Source: Azoarcus sp. (lineage in GTDB: Bacteria > Pseudomonadota > Gammaproteobacteria > Burkholderiales > Rhodocyclaceae). Taken from it: a stretch of DNA of 46,276 bases. The notes beneath the pieces were generated by a model. The model was not told where the DNA came from, ran no database searches, and saw only the letters and a list, made by a program, of their open reading frames with translations. Below, piece by piece: positions 26,763 through 35,090 of this stretch; the first letter of the stretch is position 1; every line of letters starts with the position of its first letter. The position numbers were made by a program, and so were the translations under genes. The DNA lies in contig JAUSOD010000002.1 in assembly GCA_030656215.1 (NCBI GenBank), positions 1-46,276 on the forward strand, in the 5' to 3' direction.

Positions 26763-27356
26763 ATGAAAGCAAAGTTTCTGGTTCCACTCGCGCTCTTTCT
26801 GTTACTCGTTGGCTTCCTTGGTTTCGGTCTCAGCCTCAATCCACGTGAGGTGCCGTCGCCGCTGATCGACAAGCCTGCGCCGGCCTTTACGCTGGCACGG
26901 CTCGATCAGCCGGCGCAGACCTTCGCCCTCGACGAGATGCGCGGCCAGGTGTGGCTGCTCAATGTATGGGCGTCGTGGTGCGTGGCCTGCCGCCAGGAGC
27001 ATCCGGTGCTGGTTGAGTTGGCGCGGCGCGGTATCGTGCCGATCGTCGGCCTCAACTACAAGGAGGTGCGCGGCGATGGCGGGCTTGACGCGCGCGGCAT
27101 GGCACTCGATGCCGAAACCGGGTTGGCGATCGAGCGCGCCCGTGGCTGGCTGCGGGCGCACGGCGATCCCTACCAGTTGTCGGTGCTCGATATCGACGGC
27201 CGGGTGGGCATCGACTTCGGCGTGTACGGCGTGCCCGAAACCTTCCTCATCGATCGCGAGGGCCGTATCCGCTACAAGCACATCGGCCCGGTGACCCCGG
27301 ACAATCTGCAAAATGTGCTGATCCCCAAGATCGAGGAGCTCAAGCGTGCGAGCTGA
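26763..27356 (+). CDS. ccmG: CcmG/DsbE, membrane-anchored thiol-disulfide oxidoreductase
   Basis: The 197-residue protein has an N-terminal anchor (residues 6-24) and a thioredoxin fold with active site WASWCVACRQEHP (C73, C76) and the cis-proline region YGVPETFLID. It keeps apocytochrome CxxCH thiols reduced for heme attachment. The CVAC dipeptide differs from the E. coli CPTC, which may shift the redox potential. The end overlaps the ccmH start by 11 bases. Confidence 0.94.
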   Translation: MKAKFLVPLALFLLLVGFLGFGLSLNPREVPSPLIDKPAPAFTLARLDQPAQTFALDEMRGQVWLLNVWASWCVACRQEHPVLVELARRGIVPIVGLNYKEVRGDGGLDARGMALDAETGLAIERARGWLRAHGDPYQLSVLDIDGRVGIDFGVYGVPETFLIDREGRIRYKHIGPVTPDNLQNVLIPKIEELKRAS

Positions 27357-27897
27357 CCGCCCCGTTTTTGTGCGCTATCTGATGGCGCCCCTGTTTGCCG
27401 CCTGGGTGGCGGTGATGGTACCGGGCGCCTTGCACGCGGCGGTCGAACCCGGCACCGCGGTGCCGCTCGTGGCCGATCCGGCACTTGAGGCGGAAGTGCT
27501 CGAGCTGTCGCACAAGCTGCGTTGCCTGGTGTGCCAGAACCAGTCGATTGCCGAATCCAATGCGCCGCTCGCCATCGACCTGCGCAACCAGGTGCGCGAG
27601 CAGCTTGCCGCGGGCAAGGGCAAGGATGACGTACTCGAGTATCTGGTGGATCGCTACGGCGACTTCGTGCTTTACGAGCCCCCGTTCAAGGCCACCACCT
27701 TCCTGCTGTGGGGCGGGCCCGCGCTGCTGCTGTTTGGCGGTGCCGGCTGGCTGGCCTTCCGCTTGCGGCGACGCGCGCGCGAAGCGGCCGCCGAGCCTCA
27801 CCTGACCGATGCCGAGCGCGCCCGCGCCGGCGCACTGCTTGCGGGCGCCACGCCCGCCGCCGCGGACCAGTCGTCCGCCGAGGAGCCCCGTTCGTGA
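27346..27897 (+). CDS. ccmH: CcmH, cytochrome c maturation thiol protein
   Basis: The 183-residue protein starts with a signal segment, then has the LRCLVCQNQSIAESNA motif (C60, C63) in a three-helix domain and a C-terminal membrane segment (FLLWGGPALLLFGGAGWLAF). It reduces the apocytochrome disulfide together with CcmG and CcmI. Here ccmH and ccmI are separate genes, unlike the fused E. coli CcmH. The GTG start lies inside ccmG; the stop overlaps the ccmI start (GTGA). Confidence 0.93.
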   Translation: MRADRPVFVRYLMAPLFAAWVAVMVPGALHAAVEPGTAVPLVADPALEAEVLELSHKLRCLVCQNQSIAESNAPLAIDLRNQVREQLAAGKGKDDVLEYLVDRYGDFVLYEPPFKATTFLLWGGPALLLFGGAGWLAFRLRRRAREAAAEPHLTDAERARAGALLAGATPAAADQSSAEEPRS

Positions 27898-29168
27898 TCA
27901 CTTTTATTGTTCTTGCCGGCCTGCTGGTGGCCGGTGCGCTGCTGCTTGTGTTACCGCCGCTGCTGGGGCGAGGCAGGGTTGCCCGCGACACGCCGGCCTC
28001 GGCCGATGCGCAACAGGCAGAAAGTGCCATGAGCGTGCTGCGTGAGCAGCTTGCCGATCTGGACGCCGAGCGTGCCGCTGGTCGTATCGACGCGCAGGCT
28101 TATGCCCACAGCCGCGAGGAACTTGAACGCCGCGCCCTCGACGAGGGGCAGGTGATGGCGGCGGCGGTGCAGGCACGCCCGGCGCGTGCCTGGGCGGTGG
28201 CAGTGGGCCTTGGTGTGCCCGCGCTCGCGGTGGGCTTTTACCTTGCCGTCGGCACCCCGGATGCACTCGATCCGCAGAAGGTCGCAGGTCAACAGGGCTT
28301 CACCGCAGCACAGGTCGAAGAGATGGTCGGCAGCCTGGTCGCCCGGCTGGAGAAGGAACCCGACAATGTCGAGGGCTGGGCCATGCTCGCCCGCTCGTGG
28401 CTGGTGCTGGAAAATTATCCGGAGGCGGCTAAGGCCTATGCCCGCCTCGCCGAGTTGATCCCGAACAACGCCGACGTGATTGCCGACTGGGCCGATGTGG
28501 TTGCAACCCAGCATGGATCTCTTCTTGGCGAGGCCGAAGCGCTGGTCATCCGTGCGCTCGCGATCGACCCCGATCACACCAAGTCCCTCGCGCTGGCTGG
28601 CACTGCGGCCTATCAGCGGGGCGATTTCGCCGCCGCTGCCGCGCACTGGGAGCGCATCCTCGCACGCGTGCCCCCTGGCCAGGACATCGGCCGCACCTTG
28701 CTAGAGAGCATCAACGAGGCGCGTGGCAAGGCGGGTTTGCCTTTGCTCGCGGAGACGGCTGCACCGATGGCAGTCGCCCCGGCGCAGAACCCGGCGCCCG
28801 CACCGGCGGCCTCGTCCGGAAACGCAGGCAGCAGCCTCAAACTGGCCGGCCGGCTTGATGTCGAGGCCGCGCTGCGTGACCGCCTGGCCGCCGACGATAC
28901 CGTATTTGTTTTTGTGCGAGGCGCAACGGGCGGGCCCCCGATCGCGGCGCTACGCTTCAAGGGCAGCGAGCTGCCGCTTGATTTCAGTTTTGACGGCGTC
29001 GCTCAGATGAGCGGAGATGCACCCTTGCCGGCGCAGGTTTCGGTCGCCGTACGGGTTTCGAAGTCGGGTGACGTGATGGCTCGCTCCGGCGATTTGGAAG
29101 GGCGTATCGATGGCCTCGCACCGGATGCGACCGGGGTGGTGCTGAACGTGGAGCGGGTGCGCGAGTAA
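27894..29168 (+). CDS. ccmI: CcmI/CycH, TPR apocytochrome chaperone
   Basis: The 424-residue protein has an N-terminal membrane segment (residues 2-23), a coiled-coil region (SVLREQLADLDAERAAGR), a second membrane segment near 100-118, and periplasmic TPR repeats (VEGWAMLARSWLVLENYPEAAKAYARLAEL and the following helices). A Pro/Ala linker near 285-310 leads to a C-terminal beta domain. CcmI binds the C-terminus of apocytochromes and presents them to CcmF. The start is the GTG at 27894, coupled to the ccmH stop. Confidence 0.92.
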   Translation: MITFIVLAGLLVAGALLLVLPPLLGRGRVARDTPASADAQQAESAMSVLREQLADLDAERAAGRIDAQAYAHSREELERRALDEGQVMAAAVQARPARAWAVAVGLGVPALAVGFYLAVGTPDALDPQKVAGQQGFTAAQVEEMVGSLVARLEKEPDNVEGWAMLARSWLVLENYPEAAKAYARLAELIPNNADVIADWADVVATQHGSLLGEAEALVIRALAIDPDHTKSLALAGTAAYQRGDFAAAAAHWERILARVPPGQDIGRTLLESINEARGKAGLPLLAETAAPMAVAPAQNPAPAPAASSGNAGSSLKLAGRLDVEAALRDRLAADDTVFVFVRGATGGPPIAALRFKGSELPLDFSFDGVAQMSGDAPLPAQVSVAVRVSKSGDVMARSGDLEGRIDGLAPDATGVVLNVERVRE

Positions 29169-29197
29169 GCGTCCCCACCCGACCGGCCGGTGCGCAA

Positions 29198-29995
29198 GTG
29201 AGGATATGTTGTGTGGTGGTGGGCTTCGGCCTGTTGCTGACGCTTGGCGGTGCGCCATCGGCGGTGGCCGCGGGACGTGAGGCGGCCGTTCGCGAGGCTG
29301 GGGTGCTCAAGGTCTGCATCTGGCCTGACTACTACGGGATCTCGTTTCGAAACCCCAGGAACGGGCAGCTTACAGGCATGGATATCACCCTTTCGAAGGC
29401 GTTTGCGGACGATCTCGGGGTGGCGGTGGAGTATGTCGATGTTGCATTTCCGACCTTCATCGACGCGCTGCTCGCAGGGCGCTGCGATGTGGCGATGTTC
29501 GGCGTGGGTGCGCTGCCGGCACGTGCGGAGAAAGTTCGTTTTTCGGCACCCTATCTGCGCAGCGATCTGGTTGCGGTGACCCTGCGCAATCATCCTTCGG
29601 TAAAGCGCTGGAACGATATCGATCAGCCCGGGCGGGTGGTCTCGGTACTCAAGGGAACCTTCATGGAGCCGGTGATGCGTGCCCAGCTCAAGCACGCCGA
29701 GCTGCAGGTCGTTGCTCCGCCCGATACGCGCGAGCGTGAGGTCCGTTCGGGGCGGGCGGATGTATTCATGAGTGACTACCCCTATACCCGGCGTGTGCTC
29801 GACAACGAGGACTGGGCCGAGTTGGTGTTTCCCGATCGACCCGTGTTCCCGCTTGACTATGCATACGCTGTTGCGCCGGGCGACGATGCGTGGCTGGCCA
29901 GACTCAACCGGTTTGTCGCTGACATCAAACATGACGGTCGGCTCAAGGCGGCCGCCACGGCCGCCAGGCTTGCTCCGATCATGGTTTCGGACTGA
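29198..29995 (+). CDS. Periplasmic solute-binding protein, family 3
   Basis: This 265-residue protein of the amino-acid-type binding family has a signal peptide (VVVGFGLLLTLGGAPSAVAA), then VLKVCIWPDYYGISFRNP, GMDITLSKAFADDLG, and FIDALLAGRCDVAMFGVGALPARAEKVRFSAPY, the standard order for the lobe and hinge. The start is uncertain: the GTG at 29198 or the GTG codons at 29213/29216 are possible. No transporter permease or ATPase is nearby; the next gene, 20 bases away, is a hybrid sensor kinase. This suggests that the protein is a ligand sensor for that kinase rather than part of an ABC importer. The ligand is unknown. Confidence 0.8.
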   Translation: MRICCVVVGFGLLLTLGGAPSAVAAGREAAVREAGVLKVCIWPDYYGISFRNPRNGQLTGMDITLSKAFADDLGVAVEYVDVAFPTFIDALLAGRCDVAMFGVGALPARAEKVRFSAPYLRSDLVAVTLRNHPSVKRWNDIDQPGRVVSVLKGTFMEPVMRAQLKHAELQVVAPPDTREREVRSGRADVFMSDYPYTRRVLDNEDWAELVFPDRPVFPLDYAYAVAPGDDAWLARLNRFVADIKHDGRLKAAATAARLAPIMVSD

Positions 29996-30015
29996 GGGCG
30001 GGAGCTCCGGTCACG

Positions 30016-32538
30016 ATGAGCTTGCCCGACTTTTCGCTCCGTGTCCGGCGTCTCGCCGCAGCGACTGCAATCAGCCTGGTCGCCATTGTTGGGGTCATGT
30101 TCGCCCATTTGTGGCAGATGCGCGGCGAGATCGAGCGTGAGGGTCGCGCCCAGCTATCCTCCGTTGCTGCCTTTCTCGCCTTCGAGGCCAATCGTCAGTT
30201 GCTCGTTGCCAGGCTGATGGGCGAGGAGGCCATCAACGCATGGAGGCAAGGGGGCGACGCGAACGAGGCTCGAAATCGGGTCGACGCTGTATTTGCCCAC
30301 GCTTTGCGCAACGATCCGGTGTTGCGCGAGTTGGCATTGGTGGATAGCGACGGCCTAGTTCTGGTGGGCTCCCGGCCAGCGCTACAGGGGCAGTATCTGA
30401 CGGAGCAGGATGTGCCGGGTGCTGCCGGGAGGGACGGCGTGCACATCGGTCAAGCCCGTTCGGGGCGCTCTCTCATGCCGGGGGCGGCTCGGGTGGAGGG
30501 GAACCCGGTACGCGACGGCTTCTTTACCCTTCACGTGAGCCAGGGTGATCTGCGTGTCGTCATCGTGCTGGGCGCCACCAGCGTATTGAACCACTTCGGT
30601 CGCCTCACCAACGACGATGGTTCGGGCACGGTCAGGGTGCATCGCTACGATGGGGTCATGCTCGCCAGCGACGGTGGCGAGACCGGGATCACGAGCCCGA
30701 TCTTTCGCGACTTCCTTCCGCATCGCGAACAGGGCAGGTTCATCGATGTGGGCGCCGATGGCCGCATCCACTACGCTCACTTCTTCACGCTGGCGGATTT
30801 GCCGATCGTGGTCGAATACCGGCGGCCGGAGTCGGCACTGCTGGCAAGCTGGCACAAGGAGCTCGTGTCCTCGCTGCTGAGCCTGGCCGTCGTGCTGATC
30901 ATCGTCCTGCTGTTTTCCTTTGCGGTATATCGGAACTTGCGCCAGCTGGACATGACGGTGCGTAGCAGTGCCGCGGCAGAGCATCGCTTTCGCATGTTGT
31001 TCGAGTACTCCACCGAGGCCCACCTGCTGATCGAGGACGGCTGCATTAGCGATTGCAACCCGGCTGCCTTGCGCATGATCGGCGCGAGCGGGCGCGAGGC
31101 CCTGGTCGGACATCCGCCGGCCGACTTTCTGCCACCGACACAGACCGATGGGCGCGTGGCGGAGGAGATGGTGCGCGCCTTGCTCTCCGCGCCGATACGA
31201 GCCGACGGCGTGCCGATGCAGATCGAACTGCTTACCGTCGACGGACGTCGCATCGTGACCGAGGTGCAGCTTGCGTCGATACAACTGGACAACCGGTCTG
31301 GCCGGTTGATCGCGCTGCGCGATGTAACCGCACAGCTCGAGTACGAGGCGGAACTCACGTCGGCGCGTGATACCGCGCAGGCTGCAGCCAGGGCGAAAGC
31401 CAGCTTTCTCGCCATCATGAGCCACGAGTTGCGCACGCCGATGAACGGCATTCTCGGCATGGCGGACTTGCTGGCCGATTCTCGCCTCGATCCCGAGCAG
31501 CGTGAGCATCTCGCCACCCTGCGCGGATCCGGGCAGCTGTTGCTGACGGTGCTCAACGACGTGCTCGACTTTTCCAAGATCGACGCGGGCCGGCTCGAGC
31601 TTGAGGCGATCGCATTTTCGCCCTTGCTGGCCTCAAGAGAGGTCCTGAGGTCGCTCGAGCCTGCCGCTCGCGAGAACGCTAATCGTCTGTTGCTCGATGC
31701 AGACGAGGGCATTCCGGAGATGCTTGGTGACCCGACGCGCTACCGGCAGATCCTGTTCAACCTCGTGGGCAATGCAATCAAATTTACCCGTGATGGCGAA
31801 GTTCATGTTCGGCTGCGCATGGTGCCCGAGGGGCCGGATCAGGTCAGGCTTTGCTGCAGCGTTGAAGACACCGGGGTTGGCATTGCGCCGGAAGTCAGCG
31901 CGCGCTTGTTCACCGCGTTCGAGCAGGGAGACAGCTCCACCACGCGAGAGTTTGGCGGAACCGGTCTCGGCCTGGCGATCTGCCGCAGCCTGGTCGAAGC
32001 CATGGGCGGCGAGATTGGCGTACGCAGCGCGCCGGGTGAGGGGGCGTGTTTCTGGTTTGAGGTCGTGCTGCCGCTGGCGCGGGGAGAACAGGATGTCAGC
32101 GTCGAAGAGGCCGATCCGAAACCGGAGCCCATGCCCGTCGCGGCGGCTCAGTCGCCCGCCTTCAGGATCCTGGTGGCGGAAGATAACGCCACCAACCGCT
32201 TGCTGATCAAGGCCATGCTCGGGCGCAAGGGACATACGGTCACGATTGCCGAGGACGGTCAGGAGGCACTCGAGCTTGCGGAACTGAGCGCTTTCGATGT
32301 GATCCTGATGGACATTCAGATGCCGCGCCTTGACGGCTACGGCGCCGCCGCTGCGATCCGTCACCTGCCGGTACCGCGTGGCACGGTACCGATCATTGCG
32401 CTGACCGCGGACGCCCTCGTTGAAGAGCGCGAGCGGGCACTGCAGAGCGGCCTGTTTCAGGACTATCTCACCAAACCCATCGACTGGATGCTGCTGCAGG
32501 CCACGCTCGAGCGGGTGGCACTGCGCGGGGTCGCGTAG
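30016..32538 (+). CDS. Hybrid sensor histidine kinase/response regulator
   Basis: The 840-residue membrane kinase has membrane segment 1 (residues 13-33), a periplasmic cache-like sensor of about 240 residues, membrane segment 2 near 287-310, and a PAS domain near 325-450. A HisKA box SHELRTPMNGILG (H470), a HATPase (NLVGNAIKF, DTGVGI, GGTGLGLAI) and a receiver with D766 in VILMDIQMP follow. It lacks an Hpt domain and a DNA-binding output, so a phosphotransfer partner must exist elsewhere. Cotranscription with a solute-binding protein suggests that ligand-loaded binding protein docks on the periplasmic sensor. It follows ccmI on the same strand, but no functional link to cytochrome maturation is evident. 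Confidence 0.87.
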   Translation: MSLPDFSLRVRRLAAATAISLVAIVGVMFAHLWQMRGEIEREGRAQLSSVAAFLAFEANRQLLVARLMGEEAINAWRQGGDANEARNRVDAVFAHALRNDPVLRELALVDSDGLVLVGSRPALQGQYLTEQDVPGAAGRDGVHIGQARSGRSLMPGAARVEGNPVRDGFFTLHVSQGDLRVVIVLGATSVLNHFGRLTNDDGSGTVRVHRYDGVMLASDGGETGITSPIFRDFLPHREQGRFIDVGADGRIHYAHFFTLADLPIVVEYRRPESALLASWHKELVSSLLSLAVVLIIVLLFSFAVYRNLRQLDMTVRSSAAAEHRFRMLFEYSTEAHLLIEDGCISDCNPAALRMIGASGREALVGHPPADFLPPTQTDGRVAEEMVRALLSAPIRADGVPMQIELLTVDGRRIVTEVQLASIQLDNRSGRLIALRDVTAQLEYEAELTSARDTAQAAARAKASFLAIMSHELRTPMNGILGMADLLADSRLDPEQREHLATLRGSGQLLLTVLNDVLDFSKIDAGRLELEAIAFSPLLASREVLRSLEPAARENANRLLLDADEGIPEMLGDPTRYRQILFNLVGNAIKFTRDGEVHVRLRMVPEGPDQVRLCCSVEDTGVGIAPEVSARLFTAFEQGDSSTTREFGGTGLGLAICRSLVEAMGGEIGVRSAPGEGACFWFEVVLPLARGEQDVSVEEADPKPEPMPVAAAQSPAFRILVAEDNATNRLLIKAMLGRKGHTVTIAEDGQEALELAELSAFDVILMDIQMPRLDGYGAAAAIRHLPVPRGTVPIIALTADALVEERERALQSGLFQDYLTKPIDWMLLQATLERVALRGVA

Positions 32539-32603
32539 CCGCACAAGGTCACCAACTGCCCTGGCTTTGACACCACGCAATTCCGTTGGCAGGACGGCTA
32601 CGG

Positions 32604-32609
32604 TATAGT
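32604..32609 (+). promoter_or_regulatory. -10-like hexamer before the pigment-type operon
   Basis: TATAGT in the 150-base gap between the hybrid kinase and the oxidoreductase gene matches the -10 consensus at 5 of 6 positions. No -35 at a proper distance is visible, so this may be an activator-dependent promoter. Confidence 0.3.
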
Positions 32610-32688
32610 CCGCAGCTTGAGGCGGCCCTGCCTGCTGCGCGACCTGCGCGCCGGCGTCCGTGCTTTTGTACCCGATGGTGATCCTGCC

Positions 32689-34023
32689 GTGAAGACTAGT
32701 GCTATTTCGTCGTCCCCCCAGGCGTGTGACGTTCTCGTGATCGGTGGCGGTCCGGCCGGCGCCACTGCGGCAGCCCTGCTTGCCGAGAAGGGACACCGGG
32801 TTACCGTGCTCGAAAAAGCCCGGCATCCGCGCTTTCATATCGGCGAATCGCTGCTGCCTGCCAACCTGCCGCTGTTCGAGAAGCTTGGCGTGGCCGACGC
32901 GATTCGCGGCATCGGAATACGCAAGTATTCGGCCGAGTTCGTGTCGCCGGATCACGACTGTCAGCAACGCTTCGACTTTGCCGATGCGTGGGACAAGTCC
33001 ATGCCCTACGCCTATCAGGTGCGACGGTCCGAGTTCGACCACATCCTGATTCGTAACGCGGCGGGCAAGGGCGCCGAGGTGGTTGAGGGCTGTCGGGTGA
33101 AGGATATCGAGTTTCACGCCGATGGGGCCATGGTGAGCGCCGAGCACGAGGACGGCCGGCGCGAAACCTGGGATGCCCGGTTCGTGATCGATGCGTCCGG
33201 GCGCGACACCTTCATCGCCAACCGCATGCGCGCCAAGCATCGCAACCCCAAGCACAACAGTTCGGCCATGTATGCGCATTTTTCCGGCGCGCAGCGTCAC
33301 GAAGGCTGTGCCGAAGGCAACATCACCATCTACTGGTTCGAGCACGGCTGGTTCTGGTTCATCCCGCTGTCCGACGGGGCAACCAGCGTGGGTGCGGTGA
33401 CCTGGCCGCATTACATGAAACAGCGCGGTGAGCGCACGATGGAGGCCTTCCTCGACGACACCATCGCGATGAATGGGCCGCTTGCCGAGCGCCTCAGGAA
33501 CGCGCGTCGGGTGTCTCCGGTGGAGGCGACCGGCAATTTCTCCTACACCACCGATCACACCCACGGGCCGCACTATCTGTTGCTGGGTGACGCCTATGCC
33601 TTCATCGACCCGGTGTTCTCGTCGGGCGTGATGCTGGCAATGCAGAGCGCCTTCTTCGGCGCCGAGGCAGTAGATACCAGCTTGCGCGAGCCTGCCCGAA
33701 CCGGGGCGGCGATGGCCCGCTTCGACAAGGGTATCCGCCACGGTCCGAAGGAGTTTTCCTGGTTCATCTACCGCATGACCAGTCCGACCATGCGTGATCT
33801 GTTCATGGGGCCGCGCAACACCCTGCGCATGAAGGAGGCCTTGCTCTCCGTGCTGGCCGGCGATATCTACGGCAAGACCCCGATCTGGTCCTCGCTGCTG
33901 GCGTTCAAGCTCGTGTATTACACGTCGGCGCTACGTCATCTGCCACGCACCTTGGCTGCCCTGCGGCGGCGCAAGCGCAACATCCAGCCGCTCGAAGATG
34001 GCGAGATGGCGGCGCGCGGATGA
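32689..34023 (+). CDS. FAD-dependent oxidoreductase, flavin halogenase-like
   Basis: The 444-residue flavoprotein has the nucleotide-binding GGGPAGATAA (residues 19-28), FHIGESLLPANLPLFEKLGV, and a WFWFIP sequence that fits the WxWxIP motif of flavin-dependent halogenases. RKYSAEF resembles the segment holding the catalytic lysine in those enzymes. GDAYAFIDPVFSSGV is the second FAD motif. Similar proteins occur in xanthomonadin and aryl-polyene clusters. It could be a halogenase, a hydroxylase or a reductase. The GTG at 32689 is the best start (KTSAISSSPQACDVLVIGG follows). The stop overlaps the next gene by four bases. Confidence 0.8.
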   Translation: MKTSAISSSPQACDVLVIGGGPAGATAAALLAEKGHRVTVLEKARHPRFHIGESLLPANLPLFEKLGVADAIRGIGIRKYSAEFVSPDHDCQQRFDFADAWDKSMPYAYQVRRSEFDHILIRNAAGKGAEVVEGCRVKDIEFHADGAMVSAEHEDGRRETWDARFVIDASGRDTFIANRMRAKHRNPKHNSSAMYAHFSGAQRHEGCAEGNITIYWFEHGWFWFIPLSDGATSVGAVTWPHYMKQRGERTMEAFLDDTIAMNGPLAERLRNARRVSPVEATGNFSYTTDHTHGPHYLLLGDAYAFIDPVFSSGVMLAMQSAFFGAEAVDTSLREPARTGAAMARFDKGIRHGPKEFSWFIYRMTSPTMRDLFMGPRNTLRMKEALLSVLAGDIYGKTPIWSSLLAFKLVYYTSALRHLPRTLAALRRRKRNIQPLEDGEMAARG

Positions 34024-35090
34024 GTGGAGCGGCTCCGTTGCAATTGTTGTGGCCGCTGGCAGTCGATGGTGGACTGCCTGATGGGCTAACGGAGGGACCA
34101 CCTGAAGGACTGGATCCGACCCGTGTCCTGGGCGAGATCCGTTTCGGCAAGGTGGTGGGTGCCGACCATGATCTGCCTGGCCATCCGCCGTGCCTGAGGG
34201 TGCGCACGCCCACGCTGGTGCCTGCGCAGCCATGGCGTGCGCTGTGGGTGTCGGACAGTCCGCTTACCGAGGGCGTGCATGGCCGCGTCCGTTATCGCCA
34301 TGACGAGCGCCTGCTGTTCGGCACGATCGCGGTGGACGAAACCGGGTTTGTTGCCGTCGATGGGGCGAGCGCCCTGCAGCAGGCGGCCACCCAGGCCTAC
34401 GACGAACTGTTCGCAGCTCTTGGAGAAGCGAAGTTTCCCGGCCTGCTGCGGGTGTGGAACTTCCTGCCGCGAATCAACGAGGTCGAAAACGGCATCGAGC
34501 GCTACCGCCAGTTCAATATCGGGCGCCAGCATGCATTCGCCGCCTGCGGCCGCGAGCTGACCGGCAGGGTGCCGGCGGCCAGTGCGCTCGGGGTTGATTG
34601 CGGCCCACTGGAGATCGGGTTTTTCGCCACCCGCGGGCCCTTGCTTGCGGTCGAAAACCCGCGCCAGGTCAGCGCCTATCACTATCCGGCCGAGTACGGC
34701 CCGCGCAGCCCTACCTTCTCGCGTGCCGTCGTGGCCAGTTTGCCGGGACAGGACCTGCTGTTCGTTTCCGGAACGGCCAGCATCGTCGGCCATCAAACGC
34801 TGCACCAGGATGATGTCGCCGCACAAACCCGCGAAACCCTGGTGAATCTTGACACCGTGCACCGCGAGGCCGGTCGGATAGCCGCCGGTCTCGGCTCGAC
34901 GGTGGCCGACCTTTGCTGCCTCGCCTATCTGCGCCATGCGGCTGATCTGCCCGCGGTTCGTGCCGAAGTGAGGACTGCGCTAGGCGAGGACACGCAGGTC
35001 TGCTACGTTCAGGCCGATGTTTGCCGTGCCGACCTGCTGGTCGAGATCGAAGCCAGTGGCGGCCACCCGACTCAAGGATTGATGTCATGA
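34020..35090 (+). CDS. Chorismatase, XanB2/pteridine-dependent-deoxygenase-like
   Basis: The 356-residue protein matches the FkbO/Hyg5/XanB2 chorismatase family: RVWNFLPRINEVENG, RYRQFNIGRQHAF, SAYHYPAEYGPRSPTFSRA, FVSGTASIVGHQTLH, and a final CRADLLVEIE with the conserved glutamate. These enzymes convert chorismate to 3- and/or 4-hydroxybenzoate or a dihydrodiol. In Xanthomonas, XanB2 supplies 3-hydroxybenzoate for xanthomonadin and 4-hydroxybenzoate for ubiquinone. Which product is made here cannot be read from sequence. It overlaps both neighbours by ATGA junctions. Confidence 0.87.
   Translation: MSGAAPLQLLWPLAVDGGLPDGLTEGPPEGLDPTRVLGEIRFGKVVGADHDLPGHPPCLRVRTPTLVPAQPWRALWVSDSPLTEGVHGRVRYRHDERLLFGTIAVDETGFVAVDGASALQQAATQAYDELFAALGEAKFPGLLRVWNFLPRINEVENGIERYRQFNIGRQHAFAACGRELTGRVPAASALGVDCGPLEIGFFATRGPLLAVENPRQVSAYHYPAEYGPRSPTFSRAVVASLPGQDLLFVSGTASIVGHQTLHQDDVAAQTRETLVNLDTVHREAGRIAAGLGSTVADLCCLAYLRHAADLPAVRAEVRTALGEDTQVCYVQADVCRADLLVEIEASGGHPTQGLMS

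Noticed and set aside
29198-29995. Solute-binding protein as part of the ccm operon or an ABC importer
   Set aside because: The fold is a family 3 binding protein, and no permease or ATPase gene is adjacent; ccm is complete without it.
32567-32609. TTGACA at 32567 paired with TATAGT at 32604 as a promoter
   Set aside because: The hexamers are 31 bases apart, far from the 16-18 needed.
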